Shown here: positions 1-11,227 of the stretch, piece by piece | How positions within the stretch are numbered: position 1 is the stretch's first letter | Layout of the letters: every line of letters starts with the position of its first letter | NCBI RefSeq assembly: GCF_021130785.1 | Contig: NC_060207.1 | Span: 682,001 to 746,000, forward strand | Direction of reading: 5' to 3' | DNA from: Homalodisca vitripennis | Lineage: Eukaryota; Arthropoda; Insecta; Hemiptera; Cicadellidae | Length of the DNA: 64,000 nt | The notes under the pieces: generated by a model | The model's database searches: none | What the model was told of the DNA's origin: nothing | What the model saw: the letters and a program-made list of their open reading frames with translations, nothing else | Translations under genes and position numbers: made by a program

Positions 1-2150
1 TATTATATTTTCTCCCAAGTCCCTTGGTACACTCAGGGTAATTGTTATTATTTTTACACCTTTAAAATGTCACTTATTACGCTATTATTTTTATGGTGTC
101 TAAAAAGGCTAATGGCAATTTTCAAATGTTTAAAATAAGTACAGTATTTATCTCTTAACTAACAATATCACTATTTACAATTATATTAATTTATTTTTTC
201 ATATATTTTATCAACATTATTTTTGTCGGTAAACTCTCTGTACAAGAAAAGTTTTACTGGATTAGGCTTCCCATTTACATGTTTTCACCCACTTCGATAA
301 TTTCCTACTTACATAAAATAGGAATACACCGAACCTAGAGCCAGATTGACAGTCATCAGATTAAGTGGCAGTCTCAAGGGAATTAGGAAACACAACTTAT
401 CGCACACTCATCTGACCTAGTCTTCCTTATAAATACTTGGTTTTTCTTCCGGTTCATTGATTTGGGGCGAATAATACGATAACGGTTACATTTGTATAGC
501 AATTCTTTCTGCAATAAACAAGCTTCCAACCCTCGATCACACTCACCACATCGTATGTATAAAAGAACAGTTCATAATTTTGCATAATAGCTGGAGAAAT
601 GTTACTATCCACTATTTTATTTTATTTCATTTAAGTTGTTTTCGCTCTCTTCACTCCAAATAAATGTTGCTTATTCAGTTGGACAGCTATTTCCGCATAA
701 TTTGGTATAAACTTACAAAAACAACTGATCATTCTAAATAAACGTTTTTTGTCACGACCGCTTACCTTCTTGTACTTCAATAGTATGGTCTCAGAAACTT
801 TATTTCTCTTTTGGAATAGATAATTATGTCATCTAGGAGGTTCAAACATATTTTAAATGTTGGTCTATCCAATATTTGATTGAAATACGCACTCAGCACT
901 TAACTAGTCAAATGCGTGTGAATGCAAAACTTCCTTATAACGCATTGGTAACATTGTAGTGATCATTTTTAAATCATATCTGCAAGTAATTATATTTAAT
1001 AAAATAATTGTATCAAACCAGTCTCATTAAAACTTAAATGATGATATGATTTATTCACATCCCTAATTCGATAACTCATCAGTTCAATTGTTTATTAATT
1101 ATATCATACATTTTAAACATGTTATAGAACTAAAACATTCGCAACAAATATTCAAATGTATATGCCGAGAACATTTCCTAATTCGAGTATAATTATTCAT
1201 ATGTATAATATGTGTCGGATTAGTTAGTTTTTGTCTACGAATATAATTATGTACACATTTAATGTATTACAAAAACATATAACAGAATTTCAATACATAA
1301 AAAACAGCAATCCACAGCAAAAACAGCAATCCACAGCAAAAACAGCAGGTGTAGATTGAGGAAACATACTGACGAAACCCATCTCGCCCAGCATCTACTA
1401 ACCATCTATTGAATAATTTGTTGTATGTTATAATAGTGCAAGGTGTTAGGGTTTTTATAAAGTTTGGATATTTTGAGAAAATTATATGAGAAATATAGTG
1501 AGATGATGTTAAATTAAAGGTTTTAACGGTTCTAAGAACAATCATTCTGTTACGAAGTGAAGAACGCGTAAAATTGCTGTGGTTACTGGGAGTAAAAATT
1601 TAATCTCATTTTTGAAAAATGTACAAAACTAAAGTATGGATATGTAATTGAGAGACATTAAACACTTTAAACTCTTTAAATAATAAATTGGTGGGATAAC
1701 TACGATTTCACTTCAGAGCTACTTTTATGATAATTTTTTGACAAATTCTAAGGGAGCAAAGTTATTTTGAAAACATCAATTTTTAAGCAATACTTTCCCA
1801 CAAGAGCTTACTATCATTTTCCGATTTACTTTATTCCTAAAATACATTTATTCAGCGATTTAATAGTTTTATTTAAGATATTTCTATAGTGCTTAAAACT
1901 GTTTTTTAACTTTGCATTAAGAGGCTGGTTTTCATTTCGTTTCATCATTTCTATGTAATCTTAATTTCTCTGCGTGTGTAATAGGTAACGAGAGAAACAA
2001 AATAAGACATATCAACAACTTTTTCATGATCATCTGCAAGATTAGCCTGAAGTAACACAAAAACTACTGTATAGTCAATACATTAACACTCAATAAATTT
2101 TCGTTTGAACCTTCATTATAAAAACATGTTTCATGTTTATCTGTAGACCT
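1..2150. other. AT-rich non-coding stretch
   Basis: No open frame here resembles a protein family I know, and I see no RNA gene. The only local structure is a short tandem repeat with a 19-bp unit (about 2.5 copies, A5-CAGCAATCCACAGC) at about 1300-1347. The 92-codon minus-strand open frame over it is low in complexity and I do not call it a gene. Confidence 0.6.
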
Positions 2151-2157
2151 TTATAAT

Positions 2158-2795
2158 GCAATAACATATAACGGAACATCTACAGCTGTAACAACATCAC
2201 CAGGTTTCATACCCTGAGGAGCTAATATATAAGATTTATTATCACCTTCTTTACGCGATATTAATGCAATAACATATAACTGAACATCTACAACTGTAAC
2301 AACATCACCAGGTTTCATACCCTGAGGAGCTAATATATAAGATTTAGTATCACCTTCTTTACGCGATATTAATGCAATAACATATAACTGAACATCTACA
2401 GCTGTAACAACATCACCAGGTTTCATACCCTGAGGAGCTAATATATAAGATTTAGTATCACCTTCTTTACGCGATATTAATGCAATAACATATAACTGAA
2501 CATCTACAGCTGTAACAACATCACCAGGTTTCATACCCTGAGGAGCTAATATATAAGATTTAGTATCACCTTCTTTACGCGATATTAATGCAATAACATA
2601 TAACTGAACATCTACAGCTGTAACAACATCACCAGGTTTCATACCCTGAGGAGCTAATATATAAGATTTAGTATCACCTTCTTTACGCGATATTAATGCA
2701 ATAACATATAACTGAACATCTACAGCTGTAACAACATCACCAGGTTTCATACCCTGAGGAGCTAATATGTAAGATTTAGTATCTCCTTCTTTATC
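2158..2795 (-). pseudogene. Six tandem 108-bp copies of a ribosomal protein L2-like segment
   Basis: On the minus strand a 36-codon unit is repeated six times in frame (starts at plus positions 2158, 2266, 2374, 2482, 2590 and 2698). Each unit contains SYILAPQGMKPGDVV, which fits the KRYILAP-G-KVGD block in the N-terminal half of bacterial and organellar ribosomal protein L2, followed by DVQLYVIAL or DVPLYVIAL. The rest of L2 (about 270 residues) is absent, so this is not a working ribosomal protein. Inner copies are almost identical, so the expansion is recent; the outermost copies carry the few differences. The unit is a multiple of three, which keeps the frame open for 218 codons. A Rickettsiales-like source is suggested by the recombinase fragment 330 bp away; a nuclear mitochondrial L2 exon is the alternative. 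Confidence 0.5.
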
Positions 2796-3025
2796 AGTCC
2801 CCGCCACTGGATGTGAGCCCCTCCTGTGCTTGGCTGGTTATATATTTGCTTCTGCGCAGGTTGCTTTGCGAGCGGTTAATCTATAATGGATTGATTGCAT
2901 TAAAAATGCCTCGTCAGAAAATTAAGTTAGTATTTCAAAGTTCACTATGTAAACAAAATAATTGCGAAGAAACATGCAGTACTGCATGATAAAAATATTT
3001 GATATATCTGAAGCAAAGGGAGGGC

Positions 3026-3103
3026 TCATAATGTCTCAAATGACTTTTTAATTCTTTCAGTTTCTTTTTTTAATAACTCGGCTATTTCTTTGCTAATTCT
3101 CAT
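3026..3103 (-). CDS. Possible 25-codon open frame in the bacterial-like patch
   Basis: A short minus-strand frame reads from ATG at 3103 to TGA at 3026 and begins MRISKEIAELLKKETERI. It is lysine- and glutamate-rich and looks like bacterial coding sequence, but it is too short to assign. I list it only because it lies between the L2-like repeats and the recombinase fragment. It could be chance. Confidence 0.15.
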   Translation of the reverse strand: MRISKEIAELLKKETERIKKSFETL

Positions 3104-3124
3104 AATCCATTCCCTTTATCAAAC

Positions 3125-3323
3125 ATTTATCTGCTTGTTCGCTTAAGAATCAGTGAAGCATTGAATCTTAAGGTTAGTGATATTAGCAATGAAATTTTAA
3201 TAGTGAAAGGTAAGAGAGATAAACAAAGACAGATTTCATTCTTCCGGTAGTAAAAAAGTGTATACAAGAATATATGAAAGCCTGCCCTTATCTTTGCATT
3301 CGGTAAACAAAAATTTATTCATT
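3125..3323 (+). pseudogene. Decayed tyrosine recombinase fragment, XerC/XerD-like, bacterial type
   Basis: Read from 3131 on the plus strand, the frame gives RLRISEALNLKVSDISN and then ILIVKGKRDKQRQ. This matches the block of phage-integrase-family recombinases around the first catalytic arginine (GLRISEALNL) and the following beta-strand lysine (VKGKGNKQR). After a frame change and stop codons near 3246 a second frame continues with VVKKCIQEYMKACPY and then AFGKQKFI, which fits the segment after the lysine in alphaproteobacterial XerC/XerD. Only about 60 of some 300 residues are present, with at least one frameshift, so it is a dead fragment. XerC/D resolve chromosome dimers in bacteria and have no animal counterpart, so the source is probably an endosymbiont such as Rickettsia or Wolbachia. 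I cannot place the donor from memory. Confidence 0.6.
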
Positions 3324-3597
3324 TATTGATTATTTCAAATTAAATCAAACCTTCCGACCGTAACTACGTTGTATAAACTACTTTATTAATATAAATTTGT
3401 TTCCTTGATATCAAACTTTGTATTGTAATGTTGTCACTACTAATTTGCCACTAAAATGTGAATGTGCTTTTCAACCATGCATGACTTTAATGAGCCAAGA
3501 AAATGTTTTACATTTTTATATCCTCTTAACTAAACTGAACTTTTTATATATTTTGCAATACTAAGTAAATTTAGTAAAAGTAAGTTTTAAACACAGG

Positions 3598-4240
3598 TAT
3601 TTAAGAACCAAGTACATATTTTCGTTGGGTTTTGAAAATGTGCTTTGTTGCAACAATCAATGATGATAGTATGGACAAGAATGGATTATAAGTATTAAAC
3701 ACTTAACGTATTTAAGAACCAAGTACATATTTTCGTTGGGCTTTGAAAATGTGCTTAGTTGCAACAATCAATGATGATAGTATAGACAAGAATGGATTAT
3801 AAGTATTAAACACTTAACGTATTTAAGAACCAAGTACATATTTTCGTTGGGCTTTGAAAATGTGCTTAGTTGCAACAATCAATGATGATAGTATAGACAA
3901 GAATGGATTATAAGTATTAAACACTTAACGTATTTAAGAACCAAGTACATATTTTCGTTGGGCTTTGAAAATGTGCTTAGTTGCAACAATCAATGATGAT
4001 AGTATAGACAAGAATGGATTTGTAAGTATTAAACACTTAACGTATTTAAGAACCAAGTACATATTTTCGTTGGGCTTTGAAAATGTGCTTTGTTGCAATA
4101 ATCAATGATGATAGTATAGACAAGAATGGATTATAAGTATTAAACACTTAACGTATTCAAAAACCAAGTACATATTTTCGTTGGGCTTTGAAAATGTGCT
4201 TAGTTGCAACAATCAATTATGATAGTATAGAGAAGAATGG
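3598..4240. repeat. Tandem array, 111-bp unit, six copies
   Basis: Copies begin with TATTTAAGAACCAAGTACAT at 3598, 3709, 3820, 3931 and 4043, and with TATTCAAAAACC at 4154. Four intervals are 111 bp and one is 112 bp because of a one-base insertion near 4020. Copies differ by only a few bases. All frames are closed and no coding sense is evident. Confidence 0.9.
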
Positions 4241-4512
4241 AAAGAAGTGATGCAAGGTTTAACGCTTGGGAAGGCACTTTAGTTCCATTACTAGTGATTG
4301 GTCCAGGTTAATGGAGCCATCAATTTACGTGGCTATCTATTTATGTCCTATCCCCTATTGTGAACTTCAAAAACATCATTCCACTTTTTACATAAATACC
4401 AGCTTTTTCGCGCACTTTTCCACTGCACATGTTTCGTCTGACGTGGAAATATAAAGGCAGTCCCTCACTCACTCATCTCTAATTCTCAAACTTCTCGTTA
4501 TCTTAGAAACTT

Positions 4513-4752
4513 GAAATTTGGCACAAGTTAGAACTTTCATTACCATTACACAAGCAAAGGTGTTAAACAGGGGTTATACTCCCTAGAAGAACCATATTTT
4601 GGTATATTTTCTTCTCGATGTCCTATAACGAAGAAAGTTGGCACAATTTACCACTTTCATTAACATTACACAAGCAAAGGTGTTAAACAGGGGTTATACT
4701 CCCTAGAAGAACCATATTTTTGTATTTTATCTTCTCGATGTCCTATAACGAA
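4513..4752. repeat. Tandem duplication, 120-bp unit, two copies
   Basis: The stretch starting GAAATTTGGCACAA at 4513 recurs as GAAAGTTGGCACAA at 4633. Both copies share CAAGCAAAGGTGTTAAACAG and CTTCTCGATGTCCTATAACG. It is non-coding and unrelated in sequence to the 111-bp array just upstream. Confidence 0.85.
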
Positions 4753-4989
4753 GAAATTTGAAATGCACGAACCCTTATGCTGTCAATAGACTAATGAAAG
4801 GATTTTCAAATTCAACCACTCTATGAGACTATATTGCACCCTCTACAAGAAATATATTTTGTTTTTCTTCTTTCTTGTACTACCCGCTGTCATAGAAAGG
4901 TGAGATCTGACACACCTGCCTTACGTTCTCAATATTACTTTCCCCACTTGTACTTGACTTACACAAGAAGTACATTATAATAGATTATA

Positions 4990-5460
4990 GTAGTCTCTAT
5001 GTTTACTAAATATTACGAGTACTTTTAGACCCACGCATGTATGTGTTTTCTTCATCGGGGCAACATTGCAAAAATACTATTATAGCATCAAAAATACCTT
5101 AGACTATAAAAAGACTACAACGACCGGAAGTAGACGCTTTTGGCCAAAGTAGATTTTTCAGACTACCGCATGTATGGTGCAACACAGCAAACGATAATAC
5201 GGAATCGAAAATAACGTAAACCGGAATTCTACGGTAAGGTAAAGATAACAATGGCCAAAAGTAGTAACTTGTTGATTGAACAAGTCTTTTCAGACCTATA
5301 TATGTAATATTTTTATAGAGGTAACGATAAAATCGCTATTAAGGCAGGGGAAATACCTTAGTACAAAGAGTAGAATGGCTAAACGTAGACGGTTTTGACG
5401 AAATATACGTTTTAGACCAACACACATAGCCTTTTTATGGGATTACTAAAATCCTATACA
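4990..5460. repeat. Degenerate tandem repeat, unit about 120-135 bp
   Basis: Related landmarks recur in order: an ATGTATG or ATGTAAT block near 5037, 5170 and 5300, GGCCAAA or GGCTAAA followed by GTAG near 5143, 5253 and 5378, and TTTCAGAC or TTTTAGACC near 5155, 5288 and 5410. A further weak copy seems to lie at about 6068-6130. Copies are much diverged, so exact borders are uncertain. Confidence 0.4.
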
Positions 5461-6260
5461 CATAGCCCATAATATATATAAGTTTGCTTGTAAATTTTGA
5501 AATCTGAAGTGTTTGTGCATAAGAATTTGGCTCTAGTGAAAAGACTTGAAGGTACGAACTTTTTACATGATTTGGATTGTAGCTACTGTAATGTAGGTAA
5601 TTCATTTTATTAGTACCCTTAATATGTAATTAGGGTTTTAAATATGATTTTCCAGAAAAACTAATTATCCAAAAAAGAAACGACTTAATAAAGTTTAGAT
5701 ATGAAAGTTATTAAGATTGCCAAGAAAATTATGACGTTTCTCTAATCCATGATAACATTTTACAAAAATGTCTTCTATAAATCTGAGCCACAACAGAGAA
5801 AGGAAATTTAGAAATTTAAGTAAATTTTGTTCCACAAATCCCATAAAATGGCTGGCTTATAATGAGGCAATTCGAGTACCCATCGCCGTTCCTTTAATTT
5901 GGAAATAATTCTGATCCATGAATTTGGAATTGTTCATGAGTGAGTCAGGTTAGAAAGTTTGTTGAAGGTTTAGTGTTATTGGCCTTGTTCAAGAACAATT
6001 CTGGCAGTGCAGGGTGGAGAGTATACAATATTGTACTAAAGCAAGCTTAGAAATATGTATTTTGTATCGTGGCAACATGGAAAATTCTACTATGGCGTTT
6101 GAAATATAATTAATTGTGACCAAAATGGTCTTCATGCTCTAAACCTGAAAGAGCCAGTGGCAATTATGTTTAACTTTTGAGCCTCTTAACAATGAAGAGT
6201 GGAATAATATTTACCTTAAATTAAAAGATGTATTTCTATTTAAAATGATATTACACTCTG
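5461..6260. other. Non-coding stretch, nothing recognised
   Basis: AT-rich sequence without a supported open frame or RNA gene. The only point of note is a possible diverged copy of the neighbouring degenerate repeat near 6068-6130. Confidence 0.5.
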
Positions 6261-6480
6261 TTACAAGTGTTAACACTAAGATTTCTGCGGCCTTATTATT
6301 CCAGCCTGACGTTACCTTGATCAAGTGTTACTGAATCTGTTTGAGCTATTCATTCAAAGATTGGAATGTGTTACAAGTGTTAACACTAAGATTTCTACGG
6401 CCTTATTACTCCAGCCTGACCTTAGATTGATCAAGTGTTCCAGAAACTGTCTGAGTTATTCATTCAAACATTGGAATGTG
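6261..6480. repeat. Tandem duplication, 110-bp unit, two copies
   Basis: TTACAAGTGTTAACACTAAG starts at 6261 and again at 6371, and both copies end with CATTGGAATGTG or GATTGGAATGTG. About ten substitutions separate them. Non-coding. Confidence 0.85.
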
Positions 6481-6789
6481 TTTTCATAAACTTTCTCACT
6501 CTTCGACATCAGGGCCTCTAACTTCATTTTTTCATGTAAAGTCCAATACCTTGAAAAATGATATGTCTATGACTTACCTTAATAGGAAATAACGTGCAGA
6601 GCCGCGTGTAACTGCTAGTTCAAAAATTATTGGTAATAATCACTCCATTTCTCTGAAAAAATATTATACGCATCAGAACAGAAATAATTGATAACTAAGT
6701 AGTTGGCCCACAGAAATAACTTAGTATAGGCTACATTAGTCTTATAGAACTAATAAATCGTAAGAATAAAATACATAAACGCCTAATTA

Positions 6790-8843
6790 AGGTTAGAAAT
6801 AACATGTTCCTTAGAAATGAGTATAAGAATTTTTGTCAAATTTGGTGTGCAAACAAATTAGAAGAGAAAAGCTTAGTTATTACTCTTCACTTATTGAAAA
6901 CAGTAATAAATCCAAGAATAAATCACTTAATAAAATAAATGTTAATGGCTCCTTGCTTGAAGTTAGTGGTAATGAATTTTTGATTGGAAATACTTTTAAC
7001 GAATATTATACTGAGGTTGTGTCTGCGCTACGCAACAGTTCCTTTGGTTATGATTTGTTTCATGATGAGCAGGTGCACAACAACAATGTAGGTTTAAGTA
7101 AATTTGAGGTAGCAGATAGCGAAATTATAGATGTTGTTAGAAATATAAGAAACAAAAATGGTAGCGGGATAGATGGGATAAGTATCTTAAATTTCATTTT
7201 TTTAAATCTGTCGAGCAGGGCTTGTTTCCCAGTGATTTTAAAACAGCTGTCGTAGTGCCTATATTTAAGTCTGGCAGTGTTCATGAGGTTGCCTCATATC
7301 GTCCAATTTCATTAATTAATACTATAGCTAAGATTTTTGAAAGAATAATAAAAATAAACTTCTTTTATATTTCTAAAACAATTTTATTTTTTCAAATAAT
7401 CAGTATGGTTTCCTCCCAGGCAGGGGCACGGACTTAGCAATAGAAAAACATATCAGTACGATAGCATCGGAAATTGACCAGCACAAATATACACTTGCAA
7501 TATATTTGGATATGCAGAAAGCTTTTGATATTTTAAACGTAAATGTATTAATTAATAATTTTAAGAAGTATTGTATTTTGGTGGCACGGCCCTGTCTTGG
7601 TTGATTTCTTATTGTAAAGGCAGGCGTCAAGCTGTAAAAATAAATAATACTTTAAGCGAGGTCCTGGATCTGAAGTATGGTACAGCTCAAGGCGGGATTC
7701 TTGGTCCTTTAATGTTTCTTGTGTACATTAACGACCTGTTGAATATTAATTGTAATTCAACTGTCATGCCGATGACACGGAACTTGTGTGCTCGGCCTAC
7801 AATCGACAGTCATTGAAACTAAAAGTAAATAATGACTTAGTAAAGGTGTCAGAGTGGTTAGTAAATAATATATTATGATTAATGTATCCAAAACTAAATT
7901 CATTATGTTTTTTGATTGTAACAAATAAAAATCAGAGTTGAAAGAAGTCTTCGATTTTTATTGTCATCAGCATCAGTGTAAATATGAATGTAAATGTTCT
8001 AGTATAGAAATAGTCGAGTCTGTTAAACATCTGGGTGTTTACGTGGATCAGCATTATAAGTGGAATTACCATATTGATTATCTGGTCAAAAAGCTAAGAA
8101 ACATTAATTACTCCCTGTATTATATACGAGACTTTATAAAACAATAATATTTAATACAATTATATATTTCACTGTTTGAAAGTAAGTTGAGGTATGGTAT
8201 AATTCATTTTGGAGGAACTTACCCAACGATATTAAAACCTGTCATAGTGTGTCAGAGAATTAATGCTGTTCGAACCATAAGTAATTTAAAGCGTTTTGAC
8301 AGAGTAGGCTAAGCCACATTTTTAAAGAACGGAACCTTTTAACATTTCAACAATTGCTTGAATATAGTTTAATGTAAACGCATAAATACCTAAATAATTT
8401 TACTATCCTACAAAGGGAAAGGATAACACGATCTACTGAAAATCTTGCTTTAATGGTTCCACTATGTAATAAAGAAATTAGTAAACATCAATACTGCTAA
8501 TTAGGGCCAACGCTGTTTAACAGGTTTATCATATTTAAGGGAACTAATATACTTATAAAGAATAGAATTAAGAATTCTGCCTCAGATTTGTATAGACTGT
8601 GAGAACCATTGATATTTATATGTATATATCTATGTAATCATGTATGTATCTATGATATTTATTATATATCTATGTAATCATGTATGCCATCTTAATGTAA
8701 TATTTATTCTTTGTGTTTGTTAGTGTATTTGTGTAAATTTTAAGCATATTTATTTGTTATCATTAATACTTAAGTATTGTTGATTATTTTTTGTGTTACT
8801 CATATTTAAATCATTCACTCACCATCAGAATCAAACAATGTAC
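6790..8843 (+). mobile_element. Decayed non-LTR retrotransposon: RT domain, C-terminus and 3' UTR
   Basis: Pieces in shifting plus-strand frames line up as one LINE ORF2. First comes the linker before RT (6833-7200, with NKNGSGIDGIS), then YRPISLINTIAKIFE (7297-7341), the AFD-containing palm strand LAIYLDMQKAFD (about 7495-7530), YGTAQGGILGPLMFLVYIND (7677-7735), a remnant of the ADD box near 7768, and VESVKHLGVYVDQHYKW (8010-8060). The C-terminus ends at DLYRL and a stop at 8599-8601. At least five frameshifts or stops make it dead, and the endonuclease is missing (5' truncation). The 3' UTR runs to about 8843. The layout fits the Jockey/CR1 group; I do not assign a clade. Confidence 0.8.
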
Positions 8844-9467
8844 AGACGGTCACCCGCACCCACAGCCCGCAATTGTTGAGGGCTAGCACATGGAGTCGTG
8901 CCTTGTTCTCATCATGGCGGCCACGGCGGAGACACGGCCGGTCACCCGCAACCCACAGCCCGCAATCGTTGAGGGTTAGCACAAGGAGTCGTGCCTTGGT
9001 CTCATCACGGCGGCCACACCAGCGACACAGACGGTCACCCGCACCCACAGCCCGCAATTGTTGAGGGGTAGCACATGGAGTCGTGCCTTGTTCTCATCAT
9101 GGCGGCCACAGCGGAGACACGGCCGGTCACCCGCACCCACAACCCGCAATCGTTGAGGGGTAGCACATGGAGTCGTGCCTTGTTCTCATCATGGCGGCCA
9201 CAACGGAGACACGGCCGGTCACCCGCACCCACAGCCCGCAATCGTTGAGGGGTAGCACATGGAGTCGTGCCTTGTTCTCATCATGGCGGCCACACCAACG
9301 ACACGGACGGTCACCCACACCCACAGCCCGCAATCGTTGAGGGGTAGCACATGGAGTCGTGCCTTGTTCTCATCATGGCGGCCACACCAGCGACACGGAA
9401 GGTCACCCGCAACCACAGCACGCAATCGTTGAGGGGTAGCACATGGAGTCGTGCCTGACTCCATTTT
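8844..9467. repeat. 92-bp minisatellite, small outlying array (about 6.7 units)
   Basis: This is the same 92-bp unit as the large array at 11228-18960. The order of variant units here matches two blocks of the large array. Its left part (a unit with CACGGCGG and CGCAACCCACAGCC, then one with CAGACGG and CAATTGTTG) matches 17870-18110. Its right part (a unit with CACCAACGACACGG, then one with GACACGGAAGG and CAGCACGCAATCG) matches 17210-17470. It was therefore copied from, or gave rise to, that part of the large array. It is flanked on both sides by identical copies of the LINE 3' UTR. Confidence 0.95.
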
Positions 9468-9720
9468 TATAGACTGTGAGAACCATTGATATTTATATGT
9501 ATATATCTATGTAATCATGTATGTATCTATGATATTTATTATATATCTATGTAATCATGTATGCCATCTTAATGTAATATTTATTCTTTGTGTTTGTTAG
9601 TGTATTTGTGTAAATTTTAAGCATATTTATTTGTTATCATTAATACTTAAGTATTGTTGATTATTTTTTGTGTTACTCATATTTAAATCATTCACTCACC
9701 ATCAGAATCAAACAATGTAC
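9468..9720 (+). repeat. Second copy of the LINE 3' end (253 bp)
   Basis: The segment TATAGACTGTGAGAACCATT to AACAATGTAC repeats 8591-8843 with no difference that I can find over 253 bp. The first copy belongs to an old, stop-ridden LINE. Perfect identity therefore points to a recent local duplication that involved the minisatellite block, and not to two independent retrotransposon insertions. Confidence 0.85.
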
Positions 9721-10220
9721 CTTAAGGTACTGATCAGCTGCCAACTGTTTTTTATTTGAATGTGTCAATTGCTATGCCTTTTTGTTTATTATAAGAAATT
9801 TATATAAAAGTTGTGTGCAAAGCTTTATTGGATATTTGTTGTTATTTTTTTACCTATATAATTCACAAATTCCTATAAAAATCTAAGAGGAATAATGTTA
9901 ACAGTATTGCATGTTTAATTAAAGAATAGATACATAAAATGGTACAATAAGGCATATCTTATGTTATATATGGCATGATAGCATTGTATAACTCATGTTT
10001 GAGGGATATGTACATTGTATACCATCGTAATTGTTTTCCCACAAGTGCTACTTGAACCACATAGGAATGAAAATTGTAAATGCCTATAAAATTATTCCAA
10101 AATAAAGATTTTTTGGATTTTCTTTTTTTTGTACCGTCAGTTCCCTACTTAGTTAGAAATAATTTATCATATTTTTACTAGTTACTGAAGCAGAAATAAA
10201 TCTGTACATTTTCACGGGTT
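9721..10220. other. AT-rich non-coding stretch
   Basis: I see no coding sense, RNA gene or repeat border here. Confidence 0.5.
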
Positions 10221-10541
10221 TACGAAGGAATCTCAATAATAGTAACATACGGTAGATGCATTGCCATTCGTATGGGAATAGAATGGCTTCGTGTTACTTA
10301 TAACAATTTAATTTTAAAACGGAGTATGTGCCGGTGTACGAAGGAATCTCAATAATAGTAACATACGGTAGATGCATTGCCATTCGTATGGGAATAGAAT
10401 GGCTTCGTGCTACTTATAACAATTTAATTTTAAAACGGAGTATGTGGCGGTGTACGAAGGAATCTCAATAATAGTAACATACGGTAGATGCATTGCCATT
10501 CGTATGGGAATAGAATGGCTTCGTGCTACTTATGTGCCGTT
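10221..10541. repeat. Tandem array, 116-bp unit, 2.8 copies
   Basis: TACGAAGGAATCTCAATAAT starts at 10221, 10337 and 10453; the third copy stops after GGCTTCGTGCTACTTAT. Copies are nearly identical. Non-coding. Confidence 0.9.
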
Positions 10542-11227
10542 TTGAACCATTTACGAGACTACATGGGCGAGGGAAGCAAACATTTTGATACCCACAAAAG
10601 TTTTGTACATTCCTTACTATAAAAGGAAACATAAAAATGGCTCAAAATTTTAAGTATCAGGACACATATTACAATGAAGAAACATTTTCCTCGTAAATTG
10701 ATGTCGAACCGTGAAAGTCAAGAACGTGTAAAGTTCACACGCGATTACCATATAAAGAGCAAAGTGATGAGCTTATTCAACCCTAAGGGCTCTATTGGTT
10801 GTAGTTATTTATCATTGACAGGATGTTATTTATCGATAGGTTTTATCTCAGTAATAGCCATACAAAGAGTAGTTCCTGTTATATAACGTGTAATTTTATG
10901 TGTTATTGGTAACATTTTGTATGTTTTGTGCTTTATTGTCATACGTATGGTATTAGATAATAAATAACCTTTATGTTTTAAAATACAGTTTAACATTGAG
11001 AAAAAATGATTTTGAAAGATGGTAGGATTGTGGATAATTAGCATACACTACTTTACAAAAATTGTCAATTAAACTGTTAAATCCTCCTTTTAGAACAACA
11101 TTTTTAAAGTAAAAGATAGATAATATATTCAGTCAAAACAGATATTTTATGCACCTTTGGGTAAATTTGAGTCACATTACCGGAAACAGAGAAAAAGGTT
11201 TACAACTAGTAAATATGTGTAATATAT
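10542..11227. other. Non-coding stretch before the large minisatellite
   Basis: Short open frames exist (70 and 72 codons, on opposite strands) but neither resembles a known protein. Nothing supported. Confidence 0.45.

Noticed and set aside
3125..3323. Recombinase of a Crypton or DIRS element
   Set aside because: The text RISEALNLKVSDI and VKGKRDKQRQ is of the bacterial XerC/XerD kind, and no DIRS RT or Crypton DNA-binding part lies nearby. Not fully excluded without a search.
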